Source of the DNA: Candidatus Dormiibacterota bacterium | GTDB taxonomy: Bacteria > Chloroflexota > Dormibacteria > CF-121 | NCBI GenBank assembly: GCA_035544955.1 | Contig: DASZZN010000049.1 | Location: forward strand, 22,018-86,017 | Direction of reading: 5' to 3' | DNA length: 64,000 nt | In this document: in pieces, positions 1 to 8,764 of the stretch | Numbering within the stretch: the first letter of the stretch is position 1 | How the letters are laid out: each line of letters begins with the position of its first letter | Translations under genes and position numbers: made by a program | The notes under the pieces: generated by a model | What the model was told of the DNA's origin: nothing | What the model saw: only the letters and a program-made list of their open reading frames with translations | Database searches by the model: none

Positions 1-30
1 CGCGTCGTCGAGTACTTCGCGAAGTATTAG
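1..30 (+). CDS. 3' end of an upstream gene (partial)
   Basis: Frame 1 reads RVVEYFAKY and then TAG at 28-30, so this is probably the last nine codons of a plus-strand gene entering from the left edge. Too little is present to name it. It meets the minus-strand DUF2461 gene tail to tail with a 4-base overlap, and a perfect 14-bp palindrome (13-26) sits in the shared end. Confidence 0.35.
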   Translation, partial: RVVEYFAKY

Positions 31-725
31 CGCATCGACCGCGCGGGCTCGCGGCTCGGGCCTACCTGCGTATCGAGCCAGCCGGTCAGCGGCTTGCTGT
101 CCTTGATCGCCTGCCGTAGTCGTTCTTTCGCCTCGACCGTGTGCAGCCATGGACCGGGCTTCCAGTTCCGGCTAGCCATCAGCCCCTTGCAGCGCAACAG
201 GTCACCCCGCGGATGATCGGCAGGGTATCCGGTGGGGACCCGTTTGAAGCTTGGCTCGGTCACCTGGTAGCCATCCTTGACGAGCGCGCCGACGATCCGA
301 GCCAGTTTTTCGCCGTCCTTTCCGGCAACCGCATCGCGGTAGCGGGTGAGCTGATCGGGCGCCATCTCATGCGAGCCCATGGCCACGTACAAGCCGTCCT
401 CCGAGACCTGGAGGTACACGCCGCCGGCGCGTGGGCTGGACAGGTACGCGCCCAGGTGCTCCTTGTACGGGCGCTTGTCCGGAGAGAAGCGAAGGTCACG
501 GTTGAGGCGGAAGATCTTGACCTCGATATCCGGCTGCGCCAGGTCTTTCTCGAGCTCGGCGAGGAGGGCCTCCATCGGCTGGCGCACCTGCTCCTCATAG
601 ACCTGCCGGTGGGCCTCGAAGTAGGTCTTGCTGTTGTCGCGCTTCAGGCCGTGAAAGAACTGTAACGCCGGCTTGGGCCACCCTGCGAAACGAGTTCGAA
701 TCGCCGTGTCCGCCCTTGCCTTCAT
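27..725 (-). CDS. DUF2461 family protein
   Basis: This 232-residue soluble protein matches the DUF2461 (TIGR02453) family. The N-terminal part has the characteristic LQFFHGLKRDNSKTYFE stretch (21-37) followed by RLNRDLRFSPDKRPYK at 73-88, the family's most conserved segment. The length is typical. The biochemical role of the family is not established. The start at 725 is supported by a GGAGGG Shine-Dalgarno about 5 bases upstream on the minus strand. It is divergent from the small membrane-protein gene at 786. No signal peptide or membrane segment is visible. Confidence 0.85.
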   Translation of the reverse strand: MKARADTAIRTRFAGWPKPALQFFHGLKRDNSKTYFEAHRQVYEEQVRQPMEALLAELEKDLAQPDIEVKIFRLNRDLRFSPDKRPYKEHLGAYLSSPRAGGVYLQVSEDGLYVAMGSHEMAPDQLTRYRDAVAGKDGEKLARIVGALVKDGYQVTEPSFKRVPTGYPADHPRGDLLRCKGLMASRNWKPGPWLHTVEAKERLRQAIKDSKPLTGWLDTQVGPSREPARSMR

Positions 726-785
726 CGTTCCCTCCTCGCTCAGACCGCGCCGCAGGTTTTATGAGGATCGTAACGTTTCACTGGC

Positions 786-1160
786 ATGACCTTCCTTCGC
801 GTTGTGCTAAGCATCTTCGCCATACTCAATGTCGTGTTCTGGGCGCTCCTCGCCTGGGTTTGGGCTGTCAAGCCGGCGTGGGCGGCGCGAATCCCGCTGA
901 ATCTCGGTACAGACAAACGCTATAGCCCATCGGTGCCGGTCTGGGCTCGCCTGGCCGCCGCCATCGCTGCCTTCTGGGCAGTTGCGGCCGTCCTCTACCT
1001 GACCGTATACGCCGCGAACCGACTGGCGTTCATCGCGCTCTTCGTGCTGGCCGCGATCTTCCTCATCCTTGGGATCGGCGCCGCCGCGCGCGTCTATACC
1101 GTGCTGCAGCTCCCCAAGAACTCGATGATGCGGCAGGCGCGGGGTCAGCAGGCGCACTAG
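786..1160 (+). CDS. small three-helix membrane protein, function unknown
   Basis: This 124-residue protein has three hydrophobic stretches (about 4-27, 55-77 and 80-103) and short polar ends, so it is predicted to be an integral membrane protein. I do not recognise the family. The residues between helices 1 and 2 (IPLNLGTDKRYSP) look like an outward loop. Its 3' end overlaps the convergent EamA gene by 98 bases, a long overlap. Either both tails are real or the EamA C-terminus (low-complexity Ala/Ser/Arg) is read-through into former intergenic DNA. Confidence 0.6.
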   Translation: MTFLRVVLSIFAILNVVFWALLAWVWAVKPAWAARIPLNLGTDKRYSPSVPVWARLAAAIAAFWAVAAVLYLTVYAANRLAFIALFVLAAIFLILGIGAAARVYTVLQLPKNSMMRQARGQQAH

Positions 1161-2010
1161 TAGTCCGCCTCGTCGCAAGCACCGACCCCACGAGGATCAG
1201 CGAAAAGCCGACGACGGCCCCCAGCGTGAAGGGCTCGCGTAGCACGGCTACGCCCAGCAGCAAGGCGATCGCCGGATTGAAATAGGTGATGACGGTGGCC
1301 CGTACAGGGCCGACTTCGCCGATGAGCGCGAAGAAGACCAGGAAGGCGAGCGCCGTGCATACGACCGCCAGGGTCGCCACCGCCAGCAGCACCGTGCCGG
1401 ATGGCATCGTTCTCGGGAGTTGCGGCAGTGCCAGCGGGGCGTAGAAGAGGGCAGTCAGCGCCAGTGATGCCGCGACCACGCCGACGGCCGGCAAGCTCGG
1501 GAGGCGGCGGGCGATGATGATCGGCCCGCTCGCATAGCCGAGCGCAACCAGCCCGACCTCAGCAACCGCCCCCAGGTCCTTGAAGGAGACATTGAGGCCC
1601 ACCAGGACGGCCACCCCGACCAGGCCGACGAGTAAGCCCAAGACCCGGCGTCGGTCCAGCCGGTCGTCGCCGCGGGTCAGCAGCTGGAGCACGGCGGCGA
1701 TCAGGGGGACGGCCGCGATCAGCAGGCCGGTGAATGAGCTGGAGAGGCGGCGCTCGCCATCCGCCAGCAGGAACCATGGCAGCGACACTTCGACGATGGT
1801 GTAGACCAGCACCCAACGCCAGTAGGGAATGAGAGGCGCCAGCCAGCCGCGGGCGGCGGCGACCGGCAGGAGGAGCGCGGCGCCGATTGCCGTTCTGAGC
1901 AGGACCAGGCTGGCCGGCGCCAGTTCGCCGATCGCGATCTTGATCAGCAGGTAGGGGATACCCCAGATGAAGGCCATCGCCCCAAACAGCGCCCATCCGC
2001 GACGGGTCAC
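1063..2010 (-). CDS. EamA/DMT-superfamily transporter
   Basis: This 315-residue protein has about ten hydrophobic helices arranged as two EamA repeats (about 5-135 and 148-283), typical of the drug/metabolite transporter superfamily; the substrate cannot be told. The second repeat has the usual Pro-containing segment near GPVRATVITYFNPAIALLLG. After the last helix there is an unusual polar tail of about 35 residues (Ser/Ala then Arg-rich) that overlaps the convergent small membrane gene. Its start overlaps the ABC exporter stop by 4 bases (ATGA type), so the two are co-transcribed. Confidence 0.85.
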   Translation of the reverse strand: MTRRGWALFGAMAFIWGIPYLLIKIAIGELAPASLVLLRTAIGAALLLPVAAARGWLAPLIPYWRWVLVYTIVEVSLPWFLLADGERRLSSSFTGLLIAAVPLIAAVLQLLTRGDDRLDRRRVLGLLVGLVGVAVLVGLNVSFKDLGAVAEVGLVALGYASGPIIIARRLPSLPAVGVVAASLALTALFYAPLALPQLPRTMPSGTVLLAVATLAVVCTALAFLVFFALIGEVGPVRATVITYFNPAIALLLGVAVLREPFTLGAVVGFSLILVGSVLATRRTTSAPADPAPAASSSSWGAAARYRRARRRRSQG

Positions 2011-4091
2011 GCGGTCGGCGCGATGTCCAGCTCGACATCCTCGGGGAGAACGTCCTCCCCCGTATAGGCGGACGCCTGCAGGCGGAACAGCCGTGCATAG
2101 CGGCCGTTGAGTCGCATCAGCTGCTCGTGCGTCCCCTGCTCGACGAGGCGGCCGTGTTCCAGGAACAGGATCCGATCGGCGCGCCTGACGGTGGAGAAGC
2201 GGTGGCTGATATAGACGGCGGTGCGGCCCCGTGTCAGCGAGTGGATGCGTTCGAACAGCTCGTACTCCGCCTGGGCGTCGAGGGCGGAGGTCGGCTCATC
2301 GAGCAGGAGGATTCGCGCGTCGCGCATGAAGGCGCGCGCCAGCGCCACCTTCTGCCACTCGCCGCCCGACAGGTTGACGCCGGCATCGAACCATTTTCCA
2401 AGCGCGGTTTCGTAGCCCTGGGGAAGGCCGGCGATCAACCCGTCGGAACCGGCCTGCCGACTCGCCTTCAGGATCGCTTCCCGGTCGGCGATGGCGCCGA
2501 GGTTTCCAAGGCCGATGTTCTCCGCCGCCGTCGCCTGGTAGGTGACGTAGTCCTGGAACATGCCGCCAATCTGAGCCCGCAGCTGCGTAGGATCGATGTC
2601 CCGGATGTCGATGCCGTCGATCAGAATGCGGCCTTCGATAGGGTCGTAGAGCCGGCAGATCAACTTGAAGAGCGTCGTCTTTCCGGCGCCGTTGCGGCCG
2701 ACGATGGCGATTGTCTCTCCGGCGGTGACGGTGAAGCTCAAGTCGGTCAGCGCATTTTCGGCGGCACCCGGGTAGGCGAAGCTGACGTGCTCGAAACGAA
2801 TCTCACCCCGAACCGGATCTGGCAGGGCGACGGGGTTGGCGGGTGCCGGCAGCTTGCTCGTCGTTTCCATCAACTCGAACAGGTTGCTCAGGTAGAGATT
2901 GTGCTCGTACATGCCGGAGAACCCCCCAAGAATGCCCTGAATGGAGTTCTGGACGGATTGGGCGGCCGTGGTATAGAGCGTGAGGTCGCCGAGCGTCAGC
3001 TTGCCGACGATCGCCTGCAGCGCGACATATAGATAGGTGACGGAGGTCGCGATCGTGCTCAGGTTTCCCCAGAGAAAGCCGACGAGGTAGCGTCGCACCA
3101 CCTGGCGGCGCTGGCTGCCGTAATACCGCTCTCCGATCAGGCGGTAGCGGTCGATGAAGTAGTGGCCCAGCCCGAACAGTTTGACCTCCTTGGCGTAGCT
3201 GTCCGTTGTCAGCAGGGTCACGAGATAGTTCATGCGGCGGAGCAGCCTCGAGCCCCAGCGCGCGATGTTGTATCCGCGCCAGCCGTACCGGGTGTCGGCG
3301 ATGAAGGCCGGGACAGGGGAGAGGAGCGCCAGTAGGGCGAGCAGCGGGCTCACGATCACGAGCAGCGCGATCATCGTCACGAAGGTCAGCGCCGTCTGGA
3401 CCAGCCCGAAGGCGGTGGAGATCATCTGCACCGGCCGGTTGATGGAATCGGTCTGCGCCCGCCGCAGCAGGTCGTACGACGCCGGGTCCTCGTAGAAGGC
3501 AAGGTCGAGTGAGGCTGCCTTCTCCATGACCATCAACTGGATCCGCATCGACACCGCGTTCTGCAGGAGCTGCTGCGTGATGTTGCGCGCGGTGCTGAGG
3601 AAGGCAATCAGCGCGAAGATCAGCAGCTGCAGGATGGCGAGGAAGATGATCCCGTTGACCGTCGTAAAGACCGGGGTGCGGAAGGGTCCAAAGTCAAATC
3701 GGACCGCGTCGGCGACGGCGCCTGGGTGGTTATGGACCTCGATGCCCAGCACGACCGCATTGACGAGCAGCTTCGAGGTGTAGGCGGACACGGCGGGGAT
3801 GACGCCGGCGACCACCGTCACCGCGAACAGGCCGGCGGTGACCGCGGGGCTGGCGTCCCAGACCAGCCGAATCACCCTGGGGAGCGCGGCGGCGGTCCCC
3901 CGGACCGCCTGCTTGAGATTGCGCCAGCGACTACGCAGGTCCTTCGGACCCTGCGGCTCCTGCGGCTCCTCGATCACCGGGTCGCCGGTCAGACCGCTGT
4001 TGGCCGGCCCAGTCTGCGGATTCCCGCGGCGCCGGCGGCCCCACATCCAGAACATCGACGGGCCGCCGTGATCCGGCGGCAGCATTCCCAC
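2007..4091 (-). CDS. ABC exporter, fused permease-ATPase
   Basis: This 694-residue half-transporter has a polar N-terminus of about 75 residues, a six-helix permease domain (about 80-370) and a C-terminal nucleotide-binding domain. The NBD shows Walker A GRNGAGKT (465-472), the Q-loop MFQDY (Q513), signature LSGGE (574-578) and Walker B ILLLDEP (594-600), all intact, so it should hydrolyse ATP. It probably works as a homodimer. The substrate is unknown; the family includes lipid, peptide and drug exporters. It is the first gene of a two-gene minus-strand operon with the EamA permease. Confidence 0.9.
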   Translation of the reverse strand: MGMLPPDHGGPSMFWMWGRRRRGNPQTGPANSGLTGDPVIEEPQEPQGPKDLRSRWRNLKQAVRGTAAALPRVIRLVWDASPAVTAGLFAVTVVAGVIPAVSAYTSKLLVNAVVLGIEVHNHPGAVADAVRFDFGPFRTPVFTTVNGIIFLAILQLLIFALIAFLSTARNITQQLLQNAVSMRIQLMVMEKAASLDLAFYEDPASYDLLRRAQTDSINRPVQMISTAFGLVQTALTFVTMIALLVIVSPLLALLALLSPVPAFIADTRYGWRGYNIARWGSRLLRRMNYLVTLLTTDSYAKEVKLFGLGHYFIDRYRLIGERYYGSQRRQVVRRYLVGFLWGNLSTIATSVTYLYVALQAIVGKLTLGDLTLYTTAAQSVQNSIQGILGGFSGMYEHNLYLSNLFELMETTSKLPAPANPVALPDPVRGEIRFEHVSFAYPGAAENALTDLSFTVTAGETIAIVGRNGAGKTTLFKLICRLYDPIEGRILIDGIDIRDIDPTQLRAQIGGMFQDYVTYQATAAENIGLGNLGAIADREAILKASRQAGSDGLIAGLPQGYETALGKWFDAGVNLSGGEWQKVALARAFMRDARILLLDEPTSALDAQAEYELFERIHSLTRGRTAVYISHRFSTVRRADRILFLEHGRLVEQGTHEQLMRLNGRYARLFRLQASAYTGEDVLPEDVELDIAPTA

Positions 4092-4143
4092 GGCGCTACC
4101 CTACCCCAGAATGCGCGGAGATTCGCTTCTAAATCGTGATTCG

Positions 4144-4218
4144 TCAGGGCTGGTCAAGGACAGCGATCGCCTCGACATCGACCACGTAGCCGGGCTCCGC
4201 CAGGGCCGCGATCTTAGA
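4144..4218 (-). pseudogene. relic of a RidA-family gene (C-terminal codons only)
   Basis: On the minus strand the frame ending at TGA 4144-4146 reads KIAALAEPGYVVDVEAIAVL plus DQP. This resembles the last beta strand of RidA/YjgF imine deaminases (pattern PGYxVExEAIAV). An in-frame TAA at 4225-4227 and the MoxR start region replace everything upstream, so only about 24 codons survive. Too short for a normal gene; read as a truncated remnant. The family assignment is from motif memory. Confidence 0.5.
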
Positions 4219-4295
4219 TTTCCCTTATGAATCGCTCAGAACGACCTCATCTCGACGAGGTTCAATCGGAGGACTGTCATGCCATGGAGGGTCTT

Positions 4296-5345
4296 ATGAT
4301 CAATCGACCGCAACTGGCCCGCGAGGAAGCCGCGAGCCCGACCGACACGGCCCGGGAGCTCGCCGCCCGCGTTCCGGCGCCCATCGAGCAGATCCTGTTC
4401 GAGGTCAAACGCCTGATCGTCGGCCAGGACCGGCTCCTCGAGCGCCTGCTGATCGCCCTGCTGTCCGGCGGCCACGTCCTCCTCGAAGGCGTGCCCGGAC
4501 TCGCCAAGACCGTCACCGTCAAGGCCTTTGCCCAGGTGATCGGTGGCGCGGCCGGCCGCATCCAGTTCACCCCCGACCTCGTGCCCGCCGATCTGATCGG
4601 CACGCGAATATACAACCCCGGGCGCGGCGACTTCTCGACCGAGCTCGGCCCCGTCTTCTGCAACCTGTTGCTGGCCGACGAGATCAACCGCGCTCCCGCC
4701 AAAGTGCAGTCGGCACTGTTGGAGGCCATGCAGGAACGCCAGGTCACGATCGGCAAGGACACCCATCCGCTTCCGGATCCGTTCGTCGTCCTCGCGACCG
4801 AGAACCCGATCGAAACCGACGGGACCTACCCGCTTCCCGAGGCCCAGCTCGACCGCTTCATGCTGAAGGTGCTCGTCGATTACCCGACCTTCCAGGAAGA
4901 GGTCGTCGTCGTCGAGCGGATCACCGGCCCGGCCATCGGGCTCCGCCAGGTGGTCACCCTCGACCAGCTCAAGGAGATGCAGCGGGCGGTCACCGAGGTG
5001 TATGTCGATCCCGCGGTGCGGACCTATGCCACGACGCTCGCCTATGCGAGCCGTCCGGGGAAGGTGAAAGGCCTCGAGGACCTCGCGCCGGCCATCGCCT
5101 ATGGCGCCAGCCCGCGCGCCTCGATCAACCTGGTCGCTGCCGGCCGGGCGCTCGCCTTCATGCGCGGTCGCTCGTATGTCCTCCCGCACGACCTGAGCGA
5201 GGTGGCGCCCGAAGTCATCCGGCACCGTCTCGTCCTCACTTACGAAGGGATCGCGGCCGGTGTCGACGCCGAGACGATCGTCAAGCGTGTGCTCGATCGA
5301 TTCCCCCCGCCGCGCATCGACCTGGGAGACCGGTTTGCCTCCTGA
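4296..5345 (+). CDS. MoxR-family AAA+ ATPase
   Basis: MoxR ATPase (349 residues from this start) that typically acts as a chaperone for maturation of complexes together with VWA proteins. Walker A GVPGLAKT lies at about 65-72, Walker B/sensor region LLADEINRAP follows, then TENPIE and the C-terminal lid. The start at 4296 is chosen because GGAGGG at 4286-4291 is well placed; in-frame ATGs at 4284 (GGAGG 11 bases upstream) and 4227 are alternatives. It is the first gene of a MoxR-DUF58-VWA operon and its stop overlaps the next gene. Confidence 0.93.
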   Translation: MINRPQLAREEAASPTDTARELAARVPAPIEQILFEVKRLIVGQDRLLERLLIALLSGGHVLLEGVPGLAKTVTVKAFAQVIGGAAGRIQFTPDLVPADLIGTRIYNPGRGDFSTELGPVFCNLLLADEINRAPAKVQSALLEAMQERQVTIGKDTHPLPDPFVVLATENPIETDGTYPLPEAQLDRFMLKVLVDYPTFQEEVVVVERITGPAIGLRQVVTLDQLKEMQRAVTEVYVDPAVRTYATTLAYASRPGKVKGLEDLAPAIAYGASPRASINLVAAGRALAFMRGRSYVLPHDLSEVAPEVIRHRLVLTYEGIAAGVDAETIVKRVLDRFPPPRIDLGDRFAS

Positions 5346-6264
5346 CGTCGGCGCGGGCGGTATCGCCGTCGACCAATTGCTGCGCCGGTCGCGCTGGCCG
5401 GTGCTGCGCCGCCTCGGGTTCCACCCAGGCGGCGACGAGCGCTCGAGCGTGCGCGGCGTGGGACTCGAGTACAGCGATGTGCGCGAGTACCAGGCTGGCG
5501 ACGACCCGCGCACCATCGAGTGGAATATCACCGCCCGGTCGGACCGGCCTTACGTCCGGGAGTCGCTTCCCGACCGCGGCCTCGATGCCTGGCTGCTCGT
5601 CGACATCACGCGCTCGCTCGACTGGGGCACGGCCCGCTGCCTGAAGCGGCAGCTGGCGCTCGAATTCTCGGCGGTCGTCGGGCAACTGCTGATCGGCCGT
5701 GGAAACCGCGTCGGCGCGCTGCTCTTCGACGACCGCGTCCGCTCGATCATCCCGCCGTCTGCGGGCCGCACCGCGCTGCTGCAGCTGATCGCGCGGATGG
5801 AGCGGGCTGCTAAAAGCCCGGGCGACGGTCCGACCGATCTGGGCCGGGCGCTGACGGAGGCGGGCCGGCTCATCCGCCGCCCTTCGATGATGGTCCTCAT
5901 CAGCGATTTCATGACGCCCGGCGGCTGGCAGCAACCGCTGAGAGCGTTGGCGATCCGCCATGAGGTTGTCGCGGCCTGGATCACGGACCCGAGAGAGCGC
6001 GAGATTCCCGACGTGGGGGTCGTGACTTTCGAGGACCCGGAAAGCGGCGAGCAGATCCTGGTCGATACCCGGAGCGCGCCGCTGCGGGCCCGCTTCCAGG
6101 AGGCGGCGGGAGCGCAGCGTGAGACGATCCGCGCCGATCTCCTTGGGGCTCGGGCGGCGATCGCCGAGCTGAGTACCGCCGCTGAGATCGTGCCCCAGCT
6201 GGTCGCGTTCATCAAGCAACGGGAGGCGCAGCGCGGCCATCGGGTCGCGCGGGCGAGCGCATGA
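5335..6264 (+). CDS. DUF58 domain protein
   Basis: DUF58 family protein of 309 residues. It carries the family hallmark RGVGLEYSDVREYQAGDD and the IEWNITARSDRPYVRE segment near the N-terminus, followed by a VWA-like fold whose MIDAS motif is degenerate (VDITRSLDW). The likely start is TTG at 5335, which overlaps the MoxR stop by 11 bases and has GGGAG 5-8 bases upstream; no ATG or GTG lies in the right place and an upstream ATG at 5260 would be deep inside moxR. It is translationally coupled to the VWA gene (ATGA at 6261-6264). The exact client is unknown. Confidence 0.88.
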   Translation: MPPDVGAGGIAVDQLLRRSRWPVLRRLGFHPGGDERSSVRGVGLEYSDVREYQAGDDPRTIEWNITARSDRPYVRESLPDRGLDAWLLVDITRSLDWGTARCLKRQLALEFSAVVGQLLIGRGNRVGALLFDDRVRSIIPPSAGRTALLQLIARMERAAKSPGDGPTDLGRALTEAGRLIRRPSMMVLISDFMTPGGWQQPLRALAIRHEVVAAWITDPREREIPDVGVVTFEDPESGEQILVDTRSAPLRARFQEAAGAQRETIRADLLGARAAIAELSTAAEIVPQLVAFIKQREAQRGHRVARASA

Positions 6265-7208
6265 GCTTCCAGTCACCCTGGCTCCTGCTCGGGCTGCTCG
6301 CGATCCCGCTGCTGGTCGGCTTGTACATCACGAGTCAGCAGCGTCGCCGGGCCTATGCGGTCCGCTTTACCAACCTGACGCTGCTCAACCAGGTGATGGG
6401 CAAGGGGCCAGGGTTCCGCCGTCATCTCCCCGCGATCCTCTTCATCGCCGGCGTGGCGGGCTTGCTGTTCTCGATGGCACGCCCCCAGGCGACGATCCGT
6501 GTCCCCAAGGGGCAGACCAGCGTGATGCTCGCGGTTGATGTCTCGGGATCGATGGCGGCCACCGACGTGCAGCCCACCCGGATCGAAGCGGCGATCGCGG
6601 CCGGCCGCACGCTGATCGACAAGCTGCCAAGCAACGCCCAGGTTGGCCTCGTGATCTTCAACGCCCACGCGGAGGTGGTCGCGCCGCTGACCCAGGACAA
6701 GGGCTCGGTGAAAGACGCGCTGGGCAGCCTCCAGCCAGGTGGGGGAACGGCGATTGGCGACGCGATTCAGGTCGCCGTCGCCCAGCTCGCCAACATCATC
6801 GACCCGAACAGTTCAAAGTCCCAGAACTACGCAATGGTCGTGTTGCTGACCGACGGCTCGTCCAATACCGGAATCGACACGACGACCGCCGCCGCCAACG
6901 CGGCGCAAGCCAAGATCCCGGTCGAGACGATTGGGATCGGGGCGCGGAACCAGACGACCATGGTCCAGGGCCAGGTTGTGGACGGCGTCGACGAGCAGGC
7001 GCTGCAGCAGATCAGCAGCGCGACGGGCGGCCACTACTACTACGCCTCGGACGAGAGCCAGCTGAACAAGATCTACAGCGACCTCGGGTCACGGATCGGC
7101 TGGGTGACGACCAAGCTCGATCTCACCGCGCCGCTGCTGGCACTCGGTACCATCATCCTGGTGGCCGGCGGGTTGTTCAGCTTGCGCTGGTTCCGGCTGC
7201 TTCCTTAA
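6261..7208 (+). CDS. BatA-like VWA domain membrane protein
   Basis: This 315-residue protein has two N-terminal membrane helices (about 5-24 and 55-73), a von Willebrand A domain with an intact metal-ion-dependent adhesion motif DVSGSM (93-98) and a downstream LLTDGSSNTG strand, and one C-terminal helix (about 290-312). This is the Aerotolerance/BatA arrangement. Third gene of the MoxR-DUF58-VWA operon with a 4-base overlap. It overlaps the convergent citrate synthase tail by 32 bases. Likely role: membrane-anchored metal-dependent adaptor for the MoxR ATPase (family inference). Confidence 0.9.
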   Translation: MSFQSPWLLLGLLAIPLLVGLYITSQQRRRAYAVRFTNLTLLNQVMGKGPGFRRHLPAILFIAGVAGLLFSMARPQATIRVPKGQTSVMLAVDVSGSMAATDVQPTRIEAAIAAGRTLIDKLPSNAQVGLVIFNAHAEVVAPLTQDKGSVKDALGSLQPGGGTAIGDAIQVAVAQLANIIDPNSSKSQNYAMVVLLTDGSSNTGIDTTTAAANAAQAKIPVETIGIGARNQTTMVQGQVVDGVDEQALQQISSATGGHYYYASDESQLNKIYSDLGSRIGWVTTKLDLTAPLLALGTIILVAGGLFSLRWFRLLP

Positions 7209-8490
7209 CGGCGCGCACCCCGGGGAGGTGGCGTTCGGCCGGGCCCGTGTAAACCTGACGCGGCCGCATGATCTTCTGCTCGGGATCGAGCAAGCCTTCC
7301 TGCCACTGCGCCAGCCAGCCAGGCGTGCGCCCGATCGCAAACAGCACCGGAAACATCTCGACGGGAAAGCCGATCGCGGCATAGATGATGCCGGAGTAGA
7401 AGTCAACGTTGGGGTAGAGGCGGTGCTTGATGAAGTAGTCGTCGGCGAGCGCCACTCGTTCGAGTTCGAGCGCGATGTCGAGCAACGGGCTCCGACCGGT
7501 CACCGCCAGCACATCGTCGGCCACCTTCTTGATGATCTGCGCCCTCGGGTCGTAGTTCTTGTAGACACGGTGGCCGAACCCCATCAGCCGCAGTTCACCG
7601 CCACGGACCCGATTGACGTAGTCGGGCACACGGCTGACCGACCCGATCTCCTTGAGCATCCGTAACACCTGCTCATTGGCGCCGCCGTGGAGCGGGCCGT
7701 AGAGCGCCGCGGAGGCCGCGGCCGTCGCCGAGAATGGGTCGGCGTGCGAACTGCCCACGGCCCGCATCACGTTGGTCGAGCAATTCTGCTCGTGGTCAGC
7801 GTGCAAGATGAGCAGTACGTCGAGCGCCCGCTCCAGCACCGGGTTGGGTTCGTACTTCAACTCGGTGGCCTTCCACATCATATTCAGGAAATTACCGGCG
7901 TAGGAAAGGTCGTTATCCGGGTAGGCATAGGGCATGCCGACGGCGTGGCGGGCGGCAAAGGCGGCCAGCGTCGGCATCTTCGCGATCAGGCGCAGGATCT
8001 GGAGCCTCCGGCTCTCCACGTTGAAGATGTCTTTCGCATCGGGGTAGAAGGTGGAGAGCGCCCCCACGGTGCCGACCAGGATCCCCATCGGGTGGGCGTC
8101 GTGATGGAAGCCGTCGATCAGCTTCTTGATGTTCTCGTGGAGCAGGGTGTGATGCGTGATCGCCTCGACCCATTCGCGATGCTGGGTCGGATCCGGCAGC
8201 TCACCGTGAATCAGTAGATAGGCAACCTCGAGGAAGCTGCTGCGTTCGGCTAGCTCCTCCACGGGATAGCCGCGATAGCGGAGAATGCTCCGCTCGCCAT
8301 CGATGAAAGTAATGGCGCTCCGGCAACTGGCCGTGTTGAGGAAGGCCGGGTCGTAGCTCAGCAAGCCGGAGCCGGACCCATCGGAGGTGATCTTCTGGAG
8401 GTCGGCGGCGGCGATCGCGCCGCTCCGGATGGGGACCTCGTAGCGGCGGCCGGTTCGGTTATCGGTGACGGTCAGCGTTTCGGTTGTCAT
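7177..8490 (-). CDS. gltA: citrate synthase
   Basis: Full-length (437 residues) type II-like citrate synthase, condensing acetyl-CoA and oxaloacetate in the TCA cycle. Catalytic blocks are present: GPLHGGANEQVL, GFGHRVYKNYDPRA and the C-terminal NVDFYSGIIY with the catalytic Asp. The N-terminal beta domain (RNRTGRRYEVPIRSGAI region) is also present. The start at 8490 is an ATG close to the end of the divergent intergenic region. Monocistronic as far as can be seen; its 3' end overlaps the convergent VWA gene by 32 bases. Confidence 0.95.
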   Translation of the reverse strand: MTTETLTVTDNRTGRRYEVPIRSGAIAAADLQKITSDGSGSGLLSYDPAFLNTASCRSAITFIDGERSILRYRGYPVEELAERSSFLEVAYLLIHGELPDPTQHREWVEAITHHTLLHENIKKLIDGFHHDAHPMGILVGTVGALSTFYPDAKDIFNVESRRLQILRLIAKMPTLAAFAARHAVGMPYAYPDNDLSYAGNFLNMMWKATELKYEPNPVLERALDVLLILHADHEQNCSTNVMRAVGSSHADPFSATAAASAALYGPLHGGANEQVLRMLKEIGSVSRVPDYVNRVRGGELRLMGFGHRVYKNYDPRAQIIKKVADDVLAVTGRSPLLDIALELERVALADDYFIKHRLYPNVDFYSGIIYAAIGFPVEMFPVLFAIGRTPGWLAQWQEGLLDPEQKIMRPRQVYTGPAERHLPGVRAVKEAAGTSAS

Positions 8491-8603
8491 CGCGTTCCTG
8501 TGAGTCTAGCCGCCGCGTTGGGTGGGCAAGGCTGGGGGCTGCCGATCCGGCTTCAGGGTCCAGACACGTCAATTTATTGCAAATTCTGTTGCAGAAGACT
8601 ACG

Positions 8604-8762
8604 GTGTGTTCCGTGGACCAACCGGCCGGGTACCTCCATTGGGGCTTCATCCTGATCTCCTGGCCCAACCTGATCGTGATTGGAATCATGGTGGTCCTTT
8701 TTGCACTGGCGCTGATCCTCCCGTTCCCGGGACACGGCGGCTCCACCGAGAAGGAGGAGTAG
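8604..8762 (+). CDS. 52-residue single-helix membrane protein upstream of cytochrome b
   Basis: The reading frame from GTG 8604 (or GTG 8613) gives a short protein with one hydrophobic helix (WGFILISWPNLIVIGIM...) and an acidic end, GSTEKEE. I do not recognise it. It ends 2 bases before the GTG of the cytochrome b gene and its last codons provide that gene's GGAGGAG ribosome-binding site, so the two are coupled. By position it may be a small accessory subunit of the cytochrome complex. An ATG-started version from 8484 would overlap the divergent citrate synthase start and is less likely. Confidence 0.6.
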   Translation: MCSVDQPAGYLHWGFILISWPNLIVIGIMVVLFALALILPFPGHGGSTEKEE

Positions 8763-8764
8763 GC

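Noticed and set aside
13..26. 14-bp perfect palindrome at the left edge
   Set aside because: Short and inside two convergent gene ends; no evidence beyond chance or a gene-end structure.
4236..5531. 431-residue minus-strand reading frame opposite moxR
   Set aside because: It is antisense to well-conserved MoxR and DUF58 sequence and its translation is Arg/Gly/Asp-biased without family motifs, the usual shadow in GC-rich DNA.
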